Below, piece by piece: positions 61,236 to 64,000 of a DNA stretch of 64,000 bases. Numbering within the stretch: the first letter of the stretch is position 1; every line of letters begins with the position of its first letter. The notes under the pieces were generated by a model. That model did no database searches and was not told where the DNA came from. It was given only the letters and a program-made list of their open reading frames with translations. Origin of the DNA: Flavobacterium circumlabens (GTDB lineage: Bacteria > Bacteroidota > Bacteroidia > Flavobacteriales > Flavobacteriaceae); the NCBI RefSeq assembly GCF_004345565.1, contig NZ_SLWA01000004.1, forward strand, positions 124,001-188,000, written 5' to 3'. Position numbers and translations under genes: made by a program.

Positions 61236-61299
61236 AATACTATAGTGCTTTTATTTAAGGAATATTAAGGTTATTTTTGAGGAATAAATTCTCTTTAAA

Positions 61300-61854
61300 A
61301 TGGCACAAACTCCTTCAAACATGTTGGCTCTTGGAACTATGGCTCCGGAATTCAGGCTAAAAGACACGAATTCTAATGATGCCTTTTCGTTTGAAGATTT
61401 GAAAGGATCAAAAGGAACGCTTGTCGTTTTTATATGCAACCATTGTCCTTATGTACTTCATGTTATCAATGAAATTGTGATGATTGCAAATGATTATCGT
61501 GTACAGGGAATTGGAGTGATTGCCATTTCGAGCAATGATATTGAAAAATTCCCTCAGGATTCACCGGAAATGATGACTGAATTTGCTTTCCGCAACAAAA
61601 TAGATTTTCCGTATTTGTTTGATGAAACTCAGGAAGTAGCCAAAGCTTTTGATGCTGCCTGTACTCCGGATTTCTTTTTGTTTGATAACAGAGATCGTTT
61701 ATTTTACAGAGGACAACTGGATAATTCAAGACCCAATAACGGAATTCCACTAAGCGGAAGTGATTTACGCAGCGCGATAGATGCGCTTATTTACAACAGG
61801 TCCTTAAAAGACCCTCAAAAACCAAGTGTTGGCTGTAATATCAAATGGAAATAA
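61300..61854 (+). CDS. Thioredoxin-fold redoxin (AhpC/TSA-like)
   Basis: 184 residues. Thioredoxin fold of the peroxiredoxin type: MAPEFRLKDTNSNDAFSFEDLKGSKGTLVVFICNHCPYVLHV has Cys46-Asn-His-Cys49-Pro. The cis-Pro region ACTPDFFLFDN and a terminal part SAIDALIYNRSLKDPQKPSVGCNIKWK complete the domain. CNHCPY is typical of this thioredoxin-like subgroup. No signal peptide, so cytoplasmic. Physiological reductant and target unknown. Confidence 0.88.
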   Translation: MAQTPSNMLALGTMAPEFRLKDTNSNDAFSFEDLKGSKGTLVVFICNHCPYVLHVINEIVMIANDYRVQGIGVIAISSNDIEKFPQDSPEMMTEFAFRNKIDFPYLFDETQEVAKAFDAACTPDFFLFDNRDRLFYRGQLDNSRPNNGIPLSGSDLRSAIDALIYNRSLKDPQKPSVGCNIKWK

Positions 61855-61885
61855 GTTTTTGAGCTATACACGAATAAAATACTTT

Positions 61886-61918
61886 AAACACCTCATCTTT
61901 ATGAAGGTGTTTTTTTTT
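61886..61918 (+). terminator. Intrinsic terminator of the redoxin gene
   Basis: AAACACCT (61886-61893) / AGGTGTTT (61905-61912), then a T-run. Confidence 0.85.
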
Positions 61919-61929
61919 ATACTTCAAGA

Positions 61930-61961
61930 TAAAAAAAAAAGCATCCCGATTAAGAATGCTT
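61930..61961 (-). terminator. Terminator of the cytochrome c lipoprotein gene
   Basis: Minus-strand AAGCAT (61961-61956) / ATGCTT (61944-61939), followed on that strand by a long T-run (complement of A at 61931-61940). Confidence 0.75.
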
Positions 61962-61975
61962 CCTTTGATTTTTTT

Positions 61976-62293
61976 TTACAATTGCGAATTAATATAATTC
62001 GTAATCGATGTCATTTGTACAGCATCCAAATGTGCTTTTTTGCCCATTCTCACAAGAATTGGCGTCCATTCTTCCTGACTAAATTTTTTCGGCTCAAACA
62101 ATTCGTGGCATTTTGCACAATTGTTTGAGTACAAATTTTGACCCTCTGCAAGTTCAGGAGTCAGTGTTACAGCTTTAGCACTTTCAGTTGGTGGGGTGGC
62201 TGGCTCAGCTGCTGCAACCGGAGCTGTCTTTTGAGTACCACAGGAAACTACAAATAAAGCTAGCGCTGCAAGAGTTATAATTTTTGATTTCAT
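61976..62293 (-). CDS. Cytochrome c-like lipoprotein
   Basis: 105 residues from ATG 62293 (MKSKIITLAALALFVVSC), a signal peptide ending in lipobox VVSC, so a lipoprotein. After an Ala/Pro/Thr-rich linker (about 22-45) comes a mono-haem domain: EGQNLYSNNCAKCHELFEP (CxxCH at residues 69-73 or so) and a helix with WTPILVRMGKKAHLDAVQM, providing Met candidates for the sixth ligand. The frame extends upstream to 62338 but that part covers a terminator. Likely a small electron carrier at the envelope. Confidence 0.88.
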   Translation of the reverse strand: MKSKIITLAALALFVVSCGTQKTAPVAAAEPATPPTESAKAVTLTPELAEGQNLYSNNCAKCHELFEPKKFSQEEWTPILVRMGKKAHLDAVQMTSITNYINSQL

Positions 62294-62317
62294 CAGGTAT
62301 ATTTTTGAAGTAAATAT

Positions 62318-62350
62318 AAAAAAAATCCCATTCGGCAAGCGAATGGGATT
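62318..62350 (-). terminator. Intrinsic terminator after the cyclophilin-FKBP gene
   Basis: 11-bp perfect stem AATCCCATTCG (62324-62334) / CGAATGGGATT (62340-62350), with an A-run on its left that reads T on the minus strand. Confidence 0.85.
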
Positions 62351-62385
62351 CTTTATTTAAGACAATTTAGAAGTTGTCTAATTAC

Positions 62386-63318
62386 TTATTTTACTTCCAT
62401 TAATTCAACGTCAAAAATCAAAGTTGCATTTGGTGGAATAACTCCTCCTGCACCGGCAGATCCGTAAGCTAAATGAGAAGGAATAACAAAACGGGCTTTG
62501 TCTCCAACCTGCAATAAAGCAATACCTTCATCCCATCCTTCAATAACCTGACCCTGACCTAATCTGAATTCGATTGGTTTTTTACGTGGGTAAGAAGAAT
62601 CAAAAACTTTTCCGGTTTCTAAAGATCCTTCGTAATGAACTGCAACTGTTTTACCTGCTTCAGCTCTTTTACCATCTCCTTTTTGAATCATTTTGTAACG
62701 TAAACCACTTTCTGTTTTATCAAAACCAGCAGCAAGTTGTTCCATTTTAGCTTCAGCTGCAGCTTTTTCATCAGCATCACGTTTTGCACGGGAACCTTCA
62801 AAAACTCTGAAAGCTTCAACAGCATTCCACTTTTCAGCTTCTTCTCCTACTCTTACAATTTCTAAAGTTTCAAGAGCATCTCCCTGAGCAATTGCATCAA
62901 CGATGTCCTGTCCTTCTACTACGTGACCGAAAACGGTATGTTTTCCGTCTAACCATGAAGTTGGAACGTGTGTAATATAAAATTGAGATCCGTTTGTTCC
63001 TACACCGGAATTAGCCATTGCTAATACTCCCGGACGATCATGTTTTAAACTTGGATGAAATTCATCATCAAATTTGTAACCAGGACCACCTGTTCCTGTT
63101 CCCTGAGGACAACCTCCCTGAACCATGAAATCAGGAATTACACGGTGAAATGATAATCCGTCGTAATATTTGTTTCCTTGTGGTTTAATTTTATTTTCTA
63201 AGTTTCCTTCAGCCAGTCCTACGAAGTTACCCACTGTTCCCGGTGTTAAATCGTGTGCCAATTTTACTAAAATCGACCCTTTGCTGGTATTGAATTTAGC
63301 GTATATTCCGTTTTCCAT
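62386..63318 (-). CDS. Dual-domain peptidyl-prolyl isomerase, cyclophilin-FKBP fusion
   Basis: 310 residues. The N-terminal cyclophilin (about 1-165) has [96 protein letters not shown] charged linker (about 170-205) leads to an FKBP domain (about 215-310): [79 protein letters not shown]. Such cyclophilin-FKBP proteins are known from some protists, and a Flavobacterium member has been described. No signal peptide, so cytoplasmic. Both active sites look complete. Confidence 0.96.
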   Translation of the reverse strand: MENGIYAKFNTSKGSILVKLAHDLTPGTVGNFVGLAEGNLENKIKPQGNKYYDGLSFHRVIPDFMVQGGCPQGTGTGGPGYKFDDEFHPSLKHDRPGVLAMANSGVGTNGSQFYITHVPTSWLDGKHTVFGHVVEGQDIVDAIAQGDALETLEIVRVGEEAEKWNAVEAFRVFEGSRAKRDADEKAAAEAKMEQLAAGFDKTESGLRYKMIQKGDGKRAEAGKTVAVHYEGSLETGKVFDSSYPRKKPIEFRLGQGQVIEGWDEGIALLQVGDKARFVIPSHLAYGSAGAGGVIPPNATLIFDVELMEVK

Positions 63319-63385
63319 TGTTGTTATTTTTAATTTGAATGCAAATTTACAAATTAATTTTATATCAATTTGTGCTTTCTATTGT

Positions 63386-64000
63386 TTAATCCGATCCCGA
63401 AGCGTCGGGACGGGATGATTTATAAGTAAGTCCGTAAACTAGTAATGCTAATAGGGCCAGAATTGCACAGCCAATTGTAACAGCATGCCATCCGCCTAAC
63501 TTCCATAGTAATAATCCGTAGGCAGATCCTGCCGCAGTTCCTAAAAAGCTAAACGACATAAATACAGTATTAAGCCTGTTTCTGGCTTCCGGTAAAAGCG
63601 AATATACTCTGGTTTGGTTGGAGATATGCACCCCCTGAATTCCGATGTCGATAAAAACAATACCGATAATTATTCCGATTACATTTTCGATTGAAAAGTA
63701 AAAAACGATAAAACTAATTAACATCAATAAACAGCCGTAACCAACCGCAACCCTTGGATTTCCTTTATCGCCCATTCTGCCCACCAACGGCGCTGCCAAA
63801 GCTCCTGAAGCGCCTACAATTCCAAAAAGGCCAATAGTAGCACTATTGAAATTAAAAGACTGTCCGGAAAGCAGCAAAACCATCGTCGTCCAGAAAGCAC
63901 CAAACTGTGCAAAACAAAAAACATTTATTAATGTAGCTTCACGCAGAACAGGCTGGGTTTTAATCAATGTAAAAAGTGATTTTATCAACTGACCGTAGGA
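63386..64000 (-). CDS. MFS transporter, C-terminal half only (N-terminus beyond window)
   Basis: Open at the right edge; about 204 codons visible, six or so membrane helices (e.g. NVIGIIIGIVFIDIGIQGVH, FLGTAAGSAYGLLLWKLGG, IGCAILALLALLVYGLTY), so the last half of a 12-helix major facilitator. LVGRMGDKGNPRVAVGYG fits the motif-A-like loop at the start of the C-terminal half. The last residues KSSRPDASGSD are encoded by a dispersed 16-bp palindrome (63395-63410) and so are probably a late addition. Substrate unknown. Confidence 0.85.
   Translation of the reverse strand, partial: SYGQLIKSLFTLIKTQPVLREATLINVFCFAQFGAFWTTMVLLLSGQSFNFNSATIGLFGIVGASGALAAPLVGRMGDKGNPRVAVGYGCLLMLISFIVFYFSIENVIGIIIGIVFIDIGIQGVHISNQTRVYSLLPEARNRLNTVFMSFSFLGTAAGSAYGLLLWKLGGWHAVTIGCAILALLALLVYGLTYKSSRPDASGSD
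63395..63410. repeat. 16-bp palindrome TCCCGAAGCGTCGGGA, within a CDS
   Basis: TCCCGA AGCG TCGGGA, the exact reverse complement of the copy at 53020-53035. Here it encodes part of the final residues of the MFS transporter and precedes its stop codon. Confidence 0.85.

Noticed and set aside
61826..62128. 100-residue plus-strand frame after the redoxin gene
   Set aside because: Overlaps the redoxin end, two terminators and the antisense of the cytochrome c gene; low-complexity Phe/Lys/Ile composition.

Overview
The window is a chromosomal segment of a Bacteroidota bacterium, most likely a Flavobacterium. The support is low GC, weak Shine-Dalgarno signals, many -7 boxes of the Bacteroidetes type TAnnTTTG a short way before start codons, and typical family members: long NusB, DUF3276 PUR-domain protein, SatD/DUF3307 pair, DUF4129/DUF4350/MoxR/DUF58 operon, cyclophilin-FKBP fusion, CsaA. 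I see no rRNA, tRNA, CRISPR array, prophage or intact insertion sequence. Both ends cut genes: an M16 peptidase on the left and an MFS transporter on the right.

Layout. 1-6.4 kb: M16 peptidase and two asparagine synthetase B paralogues, one of which has lost its glutaminase residues. 6.8-13.5 kb, minus strand: a GreA/GreB-type factor, a plug-less TonB-receptor-like barrel, a PhzF-fold protein and a 1004-residue TPR protein. 14.1 kb: ftsE. 14.8-23.3 kb: a surface-glycan locus (2OG-Fe(II) oxygenase, four glycosyltransferases, Wzx-type flippase, FdtA/QdtA-like ketoisomerase, FdtB/QdtB-like aminotransferase, FemAB/GNAT-like acyltransferase), which reads as synthesis and use of an N-acylated dTDP-3-amino-3,6-dideoxyhexose. 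23.4-31.2 kb: TRIC-family channel, a CsgG/LpoB-like secreted protein, then RDD and, divergent from it, SpoIIM-DUF4129-DUF4350-MoxR-DUF58. 31.3-43.5 kb: mostly housekeeping genes (phosphodiesterase, TrmH, Rel/SpoT, Fur, purA, NudK, hydrolase, L,D-transpeptidase, guaB). 43.7-49.2 kb: barrel/lipoprotein pair, HMG-CoA lyase, SatD-DUF3307 behind an iteron-like operator, pyrD. 49.6-64 kb: formylglycine-generating enzyme, pepT, YdeI-like protein, yajC, nusB, leucine dehydrogenase, ABC exporter, PUR protein, several alpha/beta hydrolases, csaA, redoxin, cytochrome c lipoprotein, cyclophilin-FKBP and MFS.

The most distinctive non-coding feature is a dense set of small intergenic repeats of at least seven kinds: a 109-bp tandem repeat, a 97-bp tandem repeat, CAGT-rich blocks, GCCACT-ended imperfect palindromes, TGTCA...TGACA palindromes, a 16-bp TCCCGAAGCGTCGGGA palindrome that also encodes the tail of one protein, and a 44-bp perfect palindrome. 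Many sit just 3' of stop codons and may act as terminators. The best leads for new biology are the degenerate AsnB paralogue, the 28-bp-period operator in front of SatD, and the palindromic repeat families.
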